The position numbers and the translations under genes were made by a program. Shown piece by piece: positions 53,627-63,567 of a stretch of DNA of 64,000 nt. Positions within the stretch are counted from its first letter, which is position 1; each line of letters begins with the position of its first letter. Origin of the DNA: Dendrolimus kikuchii (Eukaryota > Arthropoda > Insecta > Lepidoptera > Lasiocampidae); NCBI GenBank assembly GCA_019925095.2, contig CM034392.1, positions 13,163,887 to 13,227,886 on the forward strand. Reading direction: 5' to 3'. A model generated the notes under the pieces. That model searched no databases. It was not told where the DNA came from and was given only the letters and a program-made list of their open reading frames with translations.

Positions 53627-54827
53627 TAGGGAACATATTTACTAATTGATTTTGAATATTCGTGTTACATTCGGGAGGCGCGTACGCGTACACAGCGCGC
53701 ACGGGCGCCAGCTCGAGCCCAAACTCGTTAATAAAATCGCGGCCGAGCAGCGGCGGCCCGCCGCGTCGCACTACGTACACATTCAGAATGTGCGTACGCT
53801 CGCTGTACGTTATTGGCAAATGGACGATGCCGATTGCTTCGATTTCTTCGCCCGTATAACTAAAAAGTTTTTTATTCGTAACTGACAATGGTAGCTCCTT
53901 AAAATATGTACTGTAGGTATTTTCCGATATTACGCTAACAGCGGAGCCACTATCTATCTCGAACTCTAATGCTAGACCACTGATGAACACGCGCTCCGTC
54001 ATCGGTCTCCCTCTCACACATCGAATATTGTAAAATCGCTTACCGTCGTCTCCCTCGTCCACGGCACCGCAATCCACGTATTTCACTTTACCGACATTAG
54101 GACACATTTTACGTAAATGACCCTTGCTATTGCATTTCTTACATTTATAATTCTTGAAACGGCACTGATTTGACTTATGATTGGTAAACCCGCACACACT
54201 ACACATTTCCTTTTTGGAGTTGATGCTGTACACGCCTTCGGGGTCCGCTGCGCCGCCGCCGGCGCTGCTCACGCCCGGCACTGCCATCGACGAGGCCTGA
54301 CGTGCACAGCGCACGCTTTCTGCCAAATCGATGGCCTTCGCCAAGCTCAGGTCCCGCTGGTCTTGCGCGAACAACTTGTCTCGCTCGTGTCCGGGCGCCA
54401 TGCCCATGATGAATTTATCTAACAGAGCTTCCTCCAAATTCCTGAAAGCACAGTGTGCCGCCAATCCTCGTAGCGTGGCCGCCCATTGAGTATGACTCTC
54501 TCCTGGCCGCTGCGTTGCAGAATAAAACGTCGATTTCTCCGCGAACCCAAACCTTTTTGGTGTGAAGTGGTCATCAAGAAGTTTTACTATTGCTTCGTAA
54601 GTTAACTCTTCCACCTTGTCGGGTAGCGCCAGGTCGCTTGCCAATTTAAAGGTTGATTCACTCAAAGCGCTTAATAATATCGCTCGTCGTTTTATCGTTG
54701 CTTTGCCGGTATCACTATTTATGTCGTTAGCGATGAACCATTGGTTTAATCGCGACTTATAACTGCTCCATTCTTGTACGAGGTGATCGAAGGTCGACAA
54801 GATACCGAATGTCACGCCCGTTGACAT
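53595..54827 (-). CDS. Ty3/gypsy Gag-protease
   Basis: ATG at 54827-54825 gives 410 residues (the open frame extends upstream to a GTG at 54860). Capsid-like helical region first, then two zinc knuckles (CSVCGFTNHKSNQC and CKKCNSKGHLRKMC), then an aspartic protease: FEIDSGSAVSVIS with the DSG active site and LLGRDFINEFGL. Protease in the gag frame, upstream of the frameshift, is common in insect Ty3/gypsy elements. Confidence 0.92.
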   Translation of the reverse strand: MSTGVTFGILSTFDHLVQEWSSYKSRLNQWFIANDINSDTGKATIKRRAILLSALSESTFKLASDLALPDKVEELTYEAIVKLLDDHFTPKRFGFAEKSTFYSATQRPGESHTQWAATLRGLAAHCAFRNLEEALLDKFIMGMAPGHERDKLFAQDQRDLSLAKAIDLAESVRCARQASSMAVPGVSSAGGGAADPEGVYSINSKKEMCSVCGFTNHKSNQCRFKNYKCKKCNSKGHLRKMCPNVGKVKYVDCGAVDEGDDGKRFYNIRCVRGRPMTERVFISGLALEFEIDSGSAVSVISENTYSTYFKELPLSVTNKKLFSYTGEEIEAIGIVHLPITYSERTHILNVYVVRRGGPPLLGRDFINEFGLELAPVRAVYAYAPPECNTNIQNQLVNMFPNVFFRKSRVV

Positions 54828-54861
54828 TTTAAATCCAATATTGGGTTCTTTCGTCGCCACG

Positions 54862-54973
54862 TGTTATATATTTAGCAATCGGGTGTGCGTCAATCAAACA
54901 AGCGAGTAGGAATCACACTCTTTATTCACGTATTTAGGGCGCGGGGGAGGAGTGCACGCATACATACATAACA
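54862..54973 (-). repeat. 5' LTR of the Ty3/gypsy element
   Basis: 112 bp; contains a TTTATT on + (AATAAA on the coding strand) inside. Promoter elements not resolved. Confidence 0.92.
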
Positions 54974-55214
54974 CTGACTGAGCGTACTCTCAGAATATGA
55001 AAAATGACAAAATAATTCTCATTTTTCATATTATGAAAGTACACTCAGTCAGTTTTTATTTACTTTCCTCATATTCGAAATGAAAAGCAGTGTTAACCTC
55101 GGGTAAAAAGCCTATTTAGGCACTAGAATTATTAGCACCCTCGCTACGTTCGTGCGCTAAACCATCTTGTGCCTAAATAGGTCACTTTCACCTCTCGTGT
55201 AGCAATCTACTATT

Positions 55215-55694
55215 GCTAAAATCTATTTCTATAATATCACACTAAACATAAATTAAAAGACTGTTTAGATAAAAATTTGACTCTTTAGAATGATGAGTAA
55301 ACACTTTTTAAACTGATACGTGTACAAAATAAAGTAGATTATGATGTTTTGTCAGATTACAAAAAGTACCACACGTCTTTTGAATATCAACTATCTATCC
55401 TATTAATAATTTTAGACCCACGTTCCAGAAATGTATGCACATTGACGCACAGACAGTAAAGACATTTCAATTTTATCATTGATTTAGAATACAATCTAAT
55501 ATATTTTATCTAAAGCGTTTTTCAATAAAGGCGGGTAAATGTTGAAATGGAATAAAACAAGCTGTGTGTGAAGTATTAACAAAATTCATTTTTATTTGAA
55601 AAACCCATGTATGTCATTAAGTGTGGAATATGACATCGTTCAAATACCCGCCTCGGCTCTTACGGTGGCACGGATCCGAGTGGTCTAATTTTCA
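55215..55694. other. Spacer before the R1 element, including its possible 5' UTR
   Basis: AT-rich until about 55640, then GC-richer leader into the ORF1 ATG. No SNX29-like exon found on the minus strand. The R1 5' boundary is not fixed; ggcgggtaaatgttgaa (about 55531) and ttcaaatacccgcc (about 55639) are near-inverse copies. Confidence 0.4.
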
Positions 55695-57266
55695 ATGACT
55701 CTTCCGAATCTCTGCTATCGCAAGGAATTTGAAGAAATGCGGAAGGCCATGAAGGCCACCGCTGCGGAGATGGCCCCGGCTCCCGCTGTAGTTGCGGAGC
55801 CGGCTCCCGTACCAGCCAAGCGGAAGGCCAGGGCCGCCGCTGCGGATAAGGGACCGGAGCCGGTTCCTATATCCGCGGCGGTCAAAAAACCGGATCTGGT
55901 TTCTGCTGTCGTGGCGGAACCGGTTGCCGTAATGGAGGAGGCTCCGGTCGCTGCCGTCGTGGTGGGGCCGGCTCCCACAACACCGAGCATGTCGCAGGGT
56001 GGTTTGGACTATGACATGCTTACGCAGGTCATCGCCCGGACCGTTGGCGGCATGTTGGACGCCTGGCTCGCCGGGATTGAGGACCGGCTGCTTCCCGCGC
56101 CAATTCTTCGCCCGCCGCTCGCGGTGGACAGGAAGAGGGCAACGGAGCCGGCGCCTAAAACAGCGGAAGCCGCTACCGCCGTCCGGCGGGATCCGGGGGC
56201 TTTCCCCGGTACCAATGGAGGTGGTGACGGCCCCCGTCGACGGGGTGGCGGGTTCCCCCCCCCCCAAGAAGAAGGTGAAGAGGGGGATAGTGAAGTAGAA
56301 GGCGAAGAAGCTGCACCGGGCCGCAGCTCTCGCCGCCACCTCTGCTCCGGCGCGTAAGCCCCGACAACCGACAATCGCGGCAACCGTCGTCGCGCCACCA
56401 CCGGCGCCCGTGGCCCCTGCCCCCGCTCCGGAGGGGGGGGGGGGAGTGGTCCACGGTCGTCCGGAGGAAAAAGGGCAAGGGGGGCAGGGGCGGAAATGCC
56501 CCTCCCCCATACCCCAGCGCAAGCATCGGATCCACCAACGGGGTGGAGATCGACGCGCAAGGTACAGGCACCGGAGCCTGTAAGGAGCCCAAATCGGCAG
56601 CGGTTATAGTGAAACTGCTGCCGGAAGCGGCCAAAAAGGGTGTTGGATATCGCGAGGTCTTTGCGAAGGCACTCGCGGTGGTCAACATCACTGAGATGGG
56701 CCTCAGATAGGAGCTGAAGGTGACGCGGACCGCCAGGAACGCTCGTCTCCTGGACTTCCCCTCAGGACCTGAGAGCGCGGCAAAGGCGGATCGCGTCGCC
56801 GAGGCCCTTCGAGGGGCCCTCAAAGGTGTGGCCGAAGTCATCCGCCCCGTAAAGCGTGGGGAGCTTTACGTCTCGGGCCTGGATGGGCGCGTCATACGTG
56901 ATGTGCCCTGTCGCTGCAGTCAAAAATATTGCGGAGAGGGGCTACCTTTTGGTAGGCTTTACCTCTGCAAAAGTGGAGGCTTTGGAAGCCCGACCGATAT
57001 GTTGTTCCCGGTGTTTCAACATCGCTCACGGCACCCAGACCTGCCCGGACTGGACCGACTTGTACCTCCGCTGCGGTAAGAGCGGACACAAGCAGCCGGC
57101 CTGCAGGGCCCGCGTCCCCCACTGCGCTGTCTGCGCGGCGGGGGGAAAAACCGCTACCCATCCGACGTTAGCGAGGTACTGCCATCCTCCACACGACAAG
57201 GGTAAGTTCATCCACCCGAGGACGAACCCTCGACCAGCGAGTGAAGGGATGCCAATGGACATTTAA
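55695..57266 (+). pseudogene. R1-clade ORF1 (Gag-like, three CCHC knuckles)
   Basis: ATG at 55695 opens an Ala/Pro-rich N-terminal region. Frame changes at the run of C at ~56257-56268; the alternative frame across it encodes PPPKKKVKRGIVK, a basic, nuclear-localisation-like stretch. Another run of G near 56436 and an in-frame TAG near 56708 break the central part (VIVKLLPEAAKKGVGYREVF). The C-terminal part 56856-57266 holds the nucleic-acid-binding knuckles: CSRCFNIAHGTQTC, CGKSGHKQPAC and CAVCAAGGKTATH. Stop TAA at 57264 directly abuts the ORF2 ATG. Confidence 0.85.
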
Positions 57267-58003
57267 ATGCCCAGTACACCCTTAACACTTTTTCAAGCCA
57301 ACATAAACCACTCCCCTACCCCGCTCAGGACTTGTGCCTGCAAGCGATGGCTGAGTGGCAAGCGAACTTGGCCGTAATAAGCGAACCTTATTACGTACCC
57401 CCAGCCAGGAACTGGGTGGGGGATCTCGACGATGTGGTAGCTGTGGTCGCCAGGGCCGGGGCTGGCACACCGCTCACCAGTCTCGAAAGAGGAAAGGGCT
57501 ATGCGGTGATGAAAAGCGAAAGTTGCGTCGTTATAGGCGTGTACTTTTCGCGAAACCGCCCTCTAGCGGAGTTCGAGCTTGCCTTAGACGCCGTTAGGGC
57601 TGCCGTTGGCGGATTGGCGCCGAAGATGATTTTCGTTCTAGGCGACTTTAACGCAAAGCACCAATCCTGGGGGAACGCGTACACCGATGCTAGGAGACGG
57701 GCGGTTGAGGACTGGGCTCTTCAATCCGACCTGCCCATCTTGAACAGGGATCGGTCCAGACCTGCGTGCACGCGCGGGGTGGATCGATTATCGACCTGTC
57801 ATTCGCCACTCATGCGGCTGCCCGCAGTGGTCGGATGGAGGGTGCTGGAGGAGGTGGAGTCTCTTTCTGATCACCGGTACATCAGATTCGAGCTCTCCCC
57901 CTCGACCACTCCGAACCCTGTTCGTGGCCCCCCTAGGCTACCGCGTTGGGCTCTTACCAAGCTCGACCCGGACCAAGCCGAGCAAAGGGCAGTAATCGAA
58001 TAA
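57267..58003 (+). pseudogene. R1-clade ORF2 endonuclease domain
   Basis: ATG 57267 opens TLFQANINHS; after a small frame loss the APE-type endonuclease continues at ~57330: AEWQANLAVISEPYYVPP, GVYFSRNRPLAEFE, FVLGDFNAKHQSWGN with the GDFNAKH catalytic motif, and SLSDHRYIRFEL with the SDH motif. Stop at 58001. Motifs are intact apart from the frame break. Confidence 0.88.
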
Positions 58004-58025
58004 TGCTGGTCCTATTCAGCCGATT

Positions 58026-59470
58026 TTGGGAGACTGGAGGCGCAGGCTGAGCACATGCGCAAGTCACTCACAAGGATTTGCGACGCTGCTATGCCTCGAG
58101 CTAAACGACCACCGCCGCGTACATCGGTGCACTGGTGGACCCAAGAGCTGGGCGAGATGCAGAAGGCAGTCCGCATCATCAGCCATAGGCTCAAACGCAG
58201 CAGGGCGCGTCGTCCTCCAGACTATGTTTAGGAGAATTGACTCGTGGGAGAGTTCAGAGAGGCCAGGAAGTCCCTTTCGATTGCAATTTTGCAAGCGAAA
58301 GCTCGGGCTCGGGCCAAGCTCCTCGAGACACTCGACCGGGACCCTTGGGGGCGTCCGTACCGTGGGGCACGGAATACGTTGCGACCTTGCACTTCCACGG
58401 TTACGGTAACGCTCGAACCTGAGGTCCTCCGGTCGGTTATCGATGGGCTTTTCCTGGATCCGGGGATCTTTACTCCCCCCAACATACGTCCAATCATTCC
58501 CGACACCTCGGAGGTGGAGCCTCACTCTATCACTGAGGAAGAATTAAACGTCGCCCTAGACCGGCTCCGGGGCAGGAAGACGGCACCGGCCCGACGGGGT
58601 TCCGGGTCGGCTCCTCTTCCTGGCTGCTAAACATCTACGCAGCCAGCTCCGGGAACTGCTCGATGCCTGTATTCGCGCAGGTCAGTTTCCGTTGCAATGG
58701 AAGGAGGGCCGATTGTCTGATTCCTAAGGGAGGTCGGCCTCCCAACGATCCGTCCGCCTACAGGCCCATAGTTTTGCTCAACGAGATCGCCAAGGTCTTC
58801 GAAAAGATCTTAGCGGAACGTCTCGTCAAGCATCTCGACATTATGGAGCCGGGGCTAGCACAGATACAGTTCGGGTTTCGGCGGAGGCGCTCCACGTTGG
58901 ACGCCTTCGCGACACTGCGGACTGAAACGGACGAAGCCGTCCAAGCGAAGGATACTGTCTTGGCGGTGTCGCTTGCTATAGCGAACGCCTTTAACAGCCT
59001 CCCTCACGAAACGATCAGGGAGGGGCTCCGTGCACACGGAGTTCCCCCGTACTCCACGAGGCTGTTGGGCGCGTACCTCTAGGATAGGTACATCCTTTGG
59101 GAGGGCGGTGAGTCCGAGAATCGCGCGTCAGGTCGGCGACGCGTAGCGTGCGGCGTTCCACAGGGATTGGTCCTCGGGCCGGTTCTTTGGAACGTCGGTT
59201 ATGACTGGATCCTTCGGGTTCCGGACCTACCCGGTATAGGGTTAATCTGCTTTGCGGATGACACCCTACTCACGGCACGCGCTGCGTCTTACACGGAATC
59301 CGTGGACCTCGCCAATGACGGGTTGGCGATCGTGGTCCAAAGAATAGGTAGGTTGGGCGTGAAGGTCTCTCCCGCGAAAATGGAGGCCGTCATGTTCCAT
59401 AGGCAGTTTCGTAATCCCCCCGCGGACTTGACCGTTAAGTTCAAGGGGTGGACATTCGCGTTGGCCCCCA
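58026..59470 (+). pseudogene. R1-clade ORF2 linker and reverse transcriptase, 5' part
   Basis: Linker fragments at 58026-58630 in shifting frames; RT from about 58510: VALDRLRGRKTAPARRGSGS, SAYRPIVLLNEIAKVFEKIL, QIQFGFRRRRSTLDAFATLR, then a stop at ~59080, and GVPQGLVLGPVLWNVGYD with the catalytic GLICFADDTLL box at ~59250. Motif A is changed to SLAIANAFNSL, lacking the usual D-x-x-N-A-F start. Cut at 59471 by the RTE insertion. Confidence 0.88.
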
Positions 59471-59495
59471 GATGAAATCTTCTTCTTCTTCTTCT

Positions 59496-61184
59496 TCAGC
59501 CACTCTCAGTCCACTGCTGGACGTAGGCCTCCCCAAGCACGCGCCACACATCCCGGTCTCCCGTCTTCCTCATCCAGCCCCTGCCGGCGATCTTGCGCAG
59601 GTCGTCAGACCACCGGGCTGGAGGGCGTCCTACGCTACGTTTGCCGAGACGTGGTCTCCACTCCAGGACTCGTTTGCTCCATCGGCCGTCGGTCCTGCGA
59701 CAGACGTGACCGGCCCACTGCCACTTCAACTTGCTAATTTTGCGAGCTATGTCAGTTACCTTCGTTCTCTTACGGATGTCCTCATTTCTGATTTTATCCA
59801 TAAGAGAAACACCTAACATAGCTCGCTCCATAGCCCGTTGAGCGACTTTGAATTTGTGGACCAGTCCCGCTGTCAGTGTCCATGTCTCGGCACCATATGT
59901 CATGATGGGTAGGACGCACTGCTCGAAGACTTTCGTCTTCAAGCATTGCGGAATGGTCGACGAGAAGACATGTCGAAGATTACCGAATGCTGCCCAACCT
60001 AACTGGATCCTCCTATTGGCTTCCCTCTCGAGGCCGTGTTTGCCTACCTGGATCTTTTGTCCAAGGTATACATATTCCTGCACAACCTCAAGAGGGGAAC
60101 CATCGACGTTTACCGGTCTCGGCATGACATGTTCGTTGAACATGACTTTCGTCTTGTCTAAATTCATGCCGAGACCGACCCGTCGGGAGGATTCATTCGG
60201 GCTGTTCAGCATGTCGGTAGGTCCCTCCAACGTCTCTGCAAAGACGACAATATCATCAGCGAAACGTAGGTGGGAGATGCGCTCGCCGTTGATGTTGATG
60301 CCCCGTTCATTCCATTCCAGAGTTTTGAAGACATCCTCCATCGCGTTGGTGAACAGTTTCGGGGATATGACATCCCCCTGTCTCACCCCGCGACGTAGAG
60401 GTATAGGCTTCGCCCTCCGGTCCTGGATCTGAACGGTCATCGTTGCGGCATCATACAGACATCTCAACACCTCGATGTATCGCCAATCGATACGGCATCT
60501 CTGCAGAGACTCTAGAACAGCCCAAGTTTCGATAGAGTCGAAGGCTTTTTCGTAGTCCACAAATGCCATACACAGCGGCTGATTATACTCCTCGGTCTTC
60601 TGTATAATCTGCCGAACAGTATGGATGTGGTCTACGGTGCTGTAGCCTTTTCGAAAACCAGCCTGTTCCGGTGGTTGGAACTCGTCAAGTCTTCTGGCGA
60701 GACGATTCGTGATGACCCTCGAAAACAACTTGTAGACGTGGCTCAAGAGTGAGATGGGTCTATAGTTCTTCAAGAGGGTCTTATCACCCTTCTTGAAGAA
60801 CAAGACCACCGCACTCTTGGTCCACGCCCTTGGCACAGTGCCCCGGAGGATAACGGAATTAAAGAGCTCCGCTAAAGCCTTCAGGATTGGGATCCCTCCC
60901 GCTTTGAGGAGCTCAGTTGTAATACCGTCGTCCCCCGGAGCCCTGCCATTTTTAAGTTGCCCGAGTGCCGTCCTAATCTCGCCAATGTCGACCTCCGGGA
61001 TATCTTCCGTATAGTGGCGCGTGAGTGGTGCACGTGGATCATTAGCGCCTTGAACCGAAGGTCTTTCCGCCCGCGAAGAATACAATCGCCCGTAGAGCCG
61101 TTCCACCTCCGCTAGGATCTCAGACTGAGACGTAAGCTCCCTGCCATCTGCTGTCCTCACTTTTGCAAGATGGCTTCTCCCCAA
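59496..61184 (-). CDS. RTE-clade reverse transcriptase, long open frame
   Basis: 562 codons without a stop. RT motifs: APGDDGITTELLKAGG, KNYRPISLLSHVYKLFSRVI, EQAGFRKGYSTVDHIHTVRQ, FVDYEKAFDSI, RRGVRQGDVISPKLFTNAME and the catalytic LRFADDIVVF. Thumb and C-terminal block: EYVYLGQKI, KWQWAGHVCRRTDGRWSKRV and VGRPPARWSDDL. A frameshift near 61187 separates it from its upstream part (61399-61190), so it is not a complete protein gene. Confidence 0.9.
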   Translation of the reverse strand: MGRSHLAKVRTADGRELTSQSEILAEVERLYGRLYSSRAERPSVQGANDPRAPLTRHYTEDIPEVDIGEIRTALGQLKNGRAPGDDGITTELLKAGGIPILKALAELFNSVILRGTVPRAWTKSAVVLFFKKGDKTLLKNYRPISLLSHVYKLFSRVITNRLARRLDEFQPPEQAGFRKGYSTVDHIHTVRQIIQKTEEYNQPLCMAFVDYEKAFDSIETWAVLESLQRCRIDWRYIEVLRCLYDAATMTVQIQDRRAKPIPLRRGVRQGDVISPKLFTNAMEDVFKTLEWNERGININGERISHLRFADDIVVFAETLEGPTDMLNSPNESSRRVGLGMNLDKTKVMFNEHVMPRPVNVDGSPLEVVQEYVYLGQKIQVGKHGLEREANRRIQLGWAAFGNLRHVFSSTIPQCLKTKVFEQCVLPIMTYGAETWTLTAGLVHKFKVAQRAMERAMLGVSLMDKIRNEDIRKRTKVTDIARKISKLKWQWAGHVCRRTDGRWSKRVLEWRPRLGKRSVGRPPARWSDDLRKIAGRGWMRKTGDRDVWRVLGEAYVQQWTESG

Positions 61185-61189
61185 TGGTT

Positions 61190-61399
61190 TTAAGAAAACT
61201 TTGGACCCCTATTCTGCTCTATAGCAGCCTGAATGGCTCGCGTGTTTGAGCAGCGGAGGTCCCGTCTTACAAGTTTTCTTATCCGTTTAGAGAGAGCCCT
61301 ATGCTCCGGTGAGGCAAAAAGAGTAGATGGCATCTCACGTCTCATCCTCATGAGATCCAAGGTTTCGGTGGAGAGTTCAGAGCGTTTGCTTCTTCGCAT
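61190..61399 (-). pseudogene. RTE linker between endonuclease and RT
   Basis: Minus frame with SELSTETLDLMRMRREMPST and LVRRDLRCSNTRAIQAAIEQ, the arginine-rich linker before RTE reverse transcriptase. One frame off the long ORF that follows. Confidence 0.8.
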
Positions 61400-61424
61400 A
61401 GGTGGAAAGTGCCTTCGATGAAAT

Positions 61425-61990
61425 ATCTGGTGCTAATTCTCGACGCGAAATGGCTGTTTAAAGCGCACTTTGAGCAGCTAGTTCCCAAACTCGTGAGGTC
61501 CGCAGGCGCCCTCTCTCGGCTTCTTCCCAACGTGGAGGGACCGGGGACGACGACTAAGAAACTCTACTCGGGCATCCTTATGAGTATGGCCCTGTACGGT
61601 GCACCCGTTTGGTCCACTGCACTTCACCGCCACAATAGGACTCTGTTGTGCCGCGCACAACAGTCTTGGCGGTGAGGGCCATTCGTGGATACCGTACAGT
61701 GTTGTGGGTGGCGTCGACACTCTTGGCAGGCGATCCGTCCTGGCCTCTCCAGGCGGACATACTAGCCGAAGTTCGGCGCTCCCGACAGGATGGCCTCGCA
61801 CGTGGCCTGGTCTACTGCCAGGCCGAGCTTCAGGCGATCAGGACGCGGGAAACCGCGACCATTATCCAATCTTGGTCAGTAGAGTTGGAAAACCCTGTGG
61901 CTGGTATTGATACGGTGGAAGCGGTGCGCCCACACCTATTGCGATGGCTCTCGCGGAAACGCGGGACCCAGACCTTCAGGATGCCGCAGA
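61425..61990 (+). pseudogene. R1-clade ORF2, thumb and post-RT region
   Basis: Directly continues the R1 element after the RTE insertion: MKYLVLILDAKWLFKAHFEQ, LYGAPVWSTALHRHNRTLLC, then in other frames ASTLLAGDPSWPLQADILAE and VRRSRQDGLARGLVYCQAEL. Interrupted at 61991 by a mariner; the next R1 bases are at 63964. Confidence 0.87.
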
Positions 61991-62863
61991 TATTAGGTCT
62001 TTACATATGAAATTGGCGTTTTGTAAGGGAAGAACATGAAGTCAAATTTTTTATAATTATAATATATTTATTTAATCAAAGTATGTACCATTGCTATCTA
62101 TGCACGTCTGCCATCTCATAGGTAATTCATTGATCCCTTCACTAAAAAAAACCATTCGGACGGGAATTAATAAAACCTTTGAAGGCGCTTTGGACTGCCC
62201 CATTGGAGTTGAATTTTTTCCCTTGCAAGAAGTTATCCAAATTTCGAAAAAAAATGGTAATCTATTGGAGCAAGGTCCGGGGAGTACGGTGGATGTCTTA
62301 GACATTCCAATTAAAACTCCACTAATTTGGTAGACGACTGTTGTGCAGTGTGTGGTCTAGCGTTGTCCTGAAATAGCAGTGGCCTAGAGCGATTGACCAG
62401 CCTCGGTTGTTTAGCAGCTAGCTTTTCCATCATGGTTTGCATTTGCTGACAATAGACATCCGCCGTAATCGTTTGGCCAGATTTCAGAAAGCTGTAGTGA
62501 ACGACACGGGCACTAGTCCACCAAACGCTCACAAGTAATTTTTTTTTGAGTCAATTTTCGCTTGGGGCAGGATTTGGCTGCGTTTCTAATTATCGTACAG
62601 GATCCACTTTTCATCACAGGTAATGATTCGATTTAAAATCCCTTGATTATTGTGCCGGTTGAGTAATGTAACGCAGCAGTCGACGCGCGTTTGTCGGTTT
62701 GCTGCACTCAATTCATGAGGTACCCACCTTTCAAGCTTTTTCACCTTCCAAATTTGCTTCAAGTGGATTAAAACATTTTTATCACTAACACCGCAGCCTG
62801 CAGTTATCTCGGACGTGGTTTGCGATGGATCCGCTTCCACAATAGCCTTCAATTCTGCATTAT

Positions 62864-63567
62864 AGACTCACTTTCTAATAGACGTCTTTTATTAGGTGCT
62901 ATGTTGCTTTATAAACTTTGTCACAATTATATAGACTGCTTGCCTCTTACTAATACTATATGTTACTGCGTCCCAAGGACAGTGCTTAGACGCGTGGTAA
63001 AAATTGGGCGGCTTTTTTCTACGACTTCCTGTCGTACTAACGCAGGACTTCATGCTCCGATGTACCAACTCGTCAACAACTACAATATATATTTTGAAAA
63101 CATCGACATCTTTGCATTTTCCTTGGGTGCTTTTAAAAAATATGTTATTAACGCCATTAAGGATCAGGCATTGTAATTTTCTGTCATTTTTATTTTTATT
63201 TTTGTGTCTCTGTTACCTTTATCCCTCACATATATGAAATGTATAAGCGTATTGATGGGTGTGTTTGATTGCGCGGCCGCGTTCACGTGTGTGTGTGTGT
63301 GTGTGTGTGTGCGTGTGTGCGTGCGTGCGTGTGTGTGTGTGCGTGCGTGTGTGTGTGCGTGTGTGTGTGTGTGTGTGCGTGCGTGTGTGTGTGTGTGCGC
63401 GTGTTTGGGTGACCGTGAGTTTTGTATATGTCCCCTATTCTTTAAAAGAATTGTACACTACCATCTTTTAGTTCGTGGATAATGTAGTTGGATAAGCACT
63501 GATTTTATACTATTTTTTTATTTATTAATGTAACTTCTGTTTATTATCCTACATAAATAAAATAAAA
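62864..63567 (+). mobile_element. LINE 3' fragment plus GT microsatellite inserted into the mariner
   Basis: attat at 62859-62863 and 63568-63572 is the probable target duplication. Plus strand: 62880-63176 encodes a LINE post-RT C-terminus (SCRTNAGLHAPMYQLVNNYN, ENIDIFAFSLGAFKKYVINA) and a TAA, then UTR and the microsatellite. Confidence 0.7.
63284..63408 (+). repeat. (GT)n microsatellite
   Basis: About 125 bp of GT with GC interruptions. The Cys/Val-rich open frames across it are artefacts. Confidence 0.95.

Larger units (their letters stand above)
50627..54973 (-). mobile_element. Ty3/gypsy LTR retrotransposon, full-length, apparently young
   Basis: 4347 bp on the minus strand. Two 112-bp LTRs (50627-50738 and 54862-54973), TGTTAT...AACA, are identical as far as I can compare. 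TSD ctgac at 50622-50626 and 54974-54978. Just inside the 5' LTR, after two bases, lies tggcgacga, a candidate tRNA primer-binding site (tRNA-Arg-like). Before the 3' LTR is the purine run agagggaggga, the polypurine tract. Gag-protease and pol are both open. No envelope ORF. Confidence 0.93.
50462..55214. mobile_element. Fold-back DNA element (~400 bp) interrupted by a Ty3/gypsy element
   Basis: 50462-50626 and 54979-55214 are inverted copies of each other (agtagattgttacacgagg, gaaagtgacctatttaggca, ctagtgcctaaataggc, tttcatttcgaatatga). The right part also contains the central palindrome (54974-55051, ctgactgagcgtac ... gtacactcagtcag). Without the gypsy insertion it would be one long hairpin. 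Own target duplication not recognised. Confidence 0.75.
59479..61416 (-). mobile_element. RTE-clade LINE, 5'-truncated, inserted in the R1 element with 8-bp TSD
   Basis: gatgaaat at 59471-59478 and 61417-61424 flanks it. The 3' end is a (GAA)n tail, seen as ttcttcttcttcttc on + at 59480-59495; short tandem tails are an RTE hallmark. The endonuclease is missing, so the copy was truncated on insertion. Confidence 0.93.

Noticed and set aside
51168..54422. Plus-strand ORFs inside the Ty3/gypsy element
   Set aside because: Antisense shadows of gag and pol.
50462..55214. Target-site duplication of the fold-back element
   Set aside because: Flanks (ggtggta and ttgctaa) do not match; boundaries left approximate.
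55692..56841. Long minus-strand ORFs opposite R1 ORF1
   Set aside because: GC-rich shadow frames with Gly/Pro-Arg composition; the plus frame has zinc knuckles and family motifs.
63204..63482. Cys/Val-rich ORFs
   Set aside because: Translated GT microsatellite.
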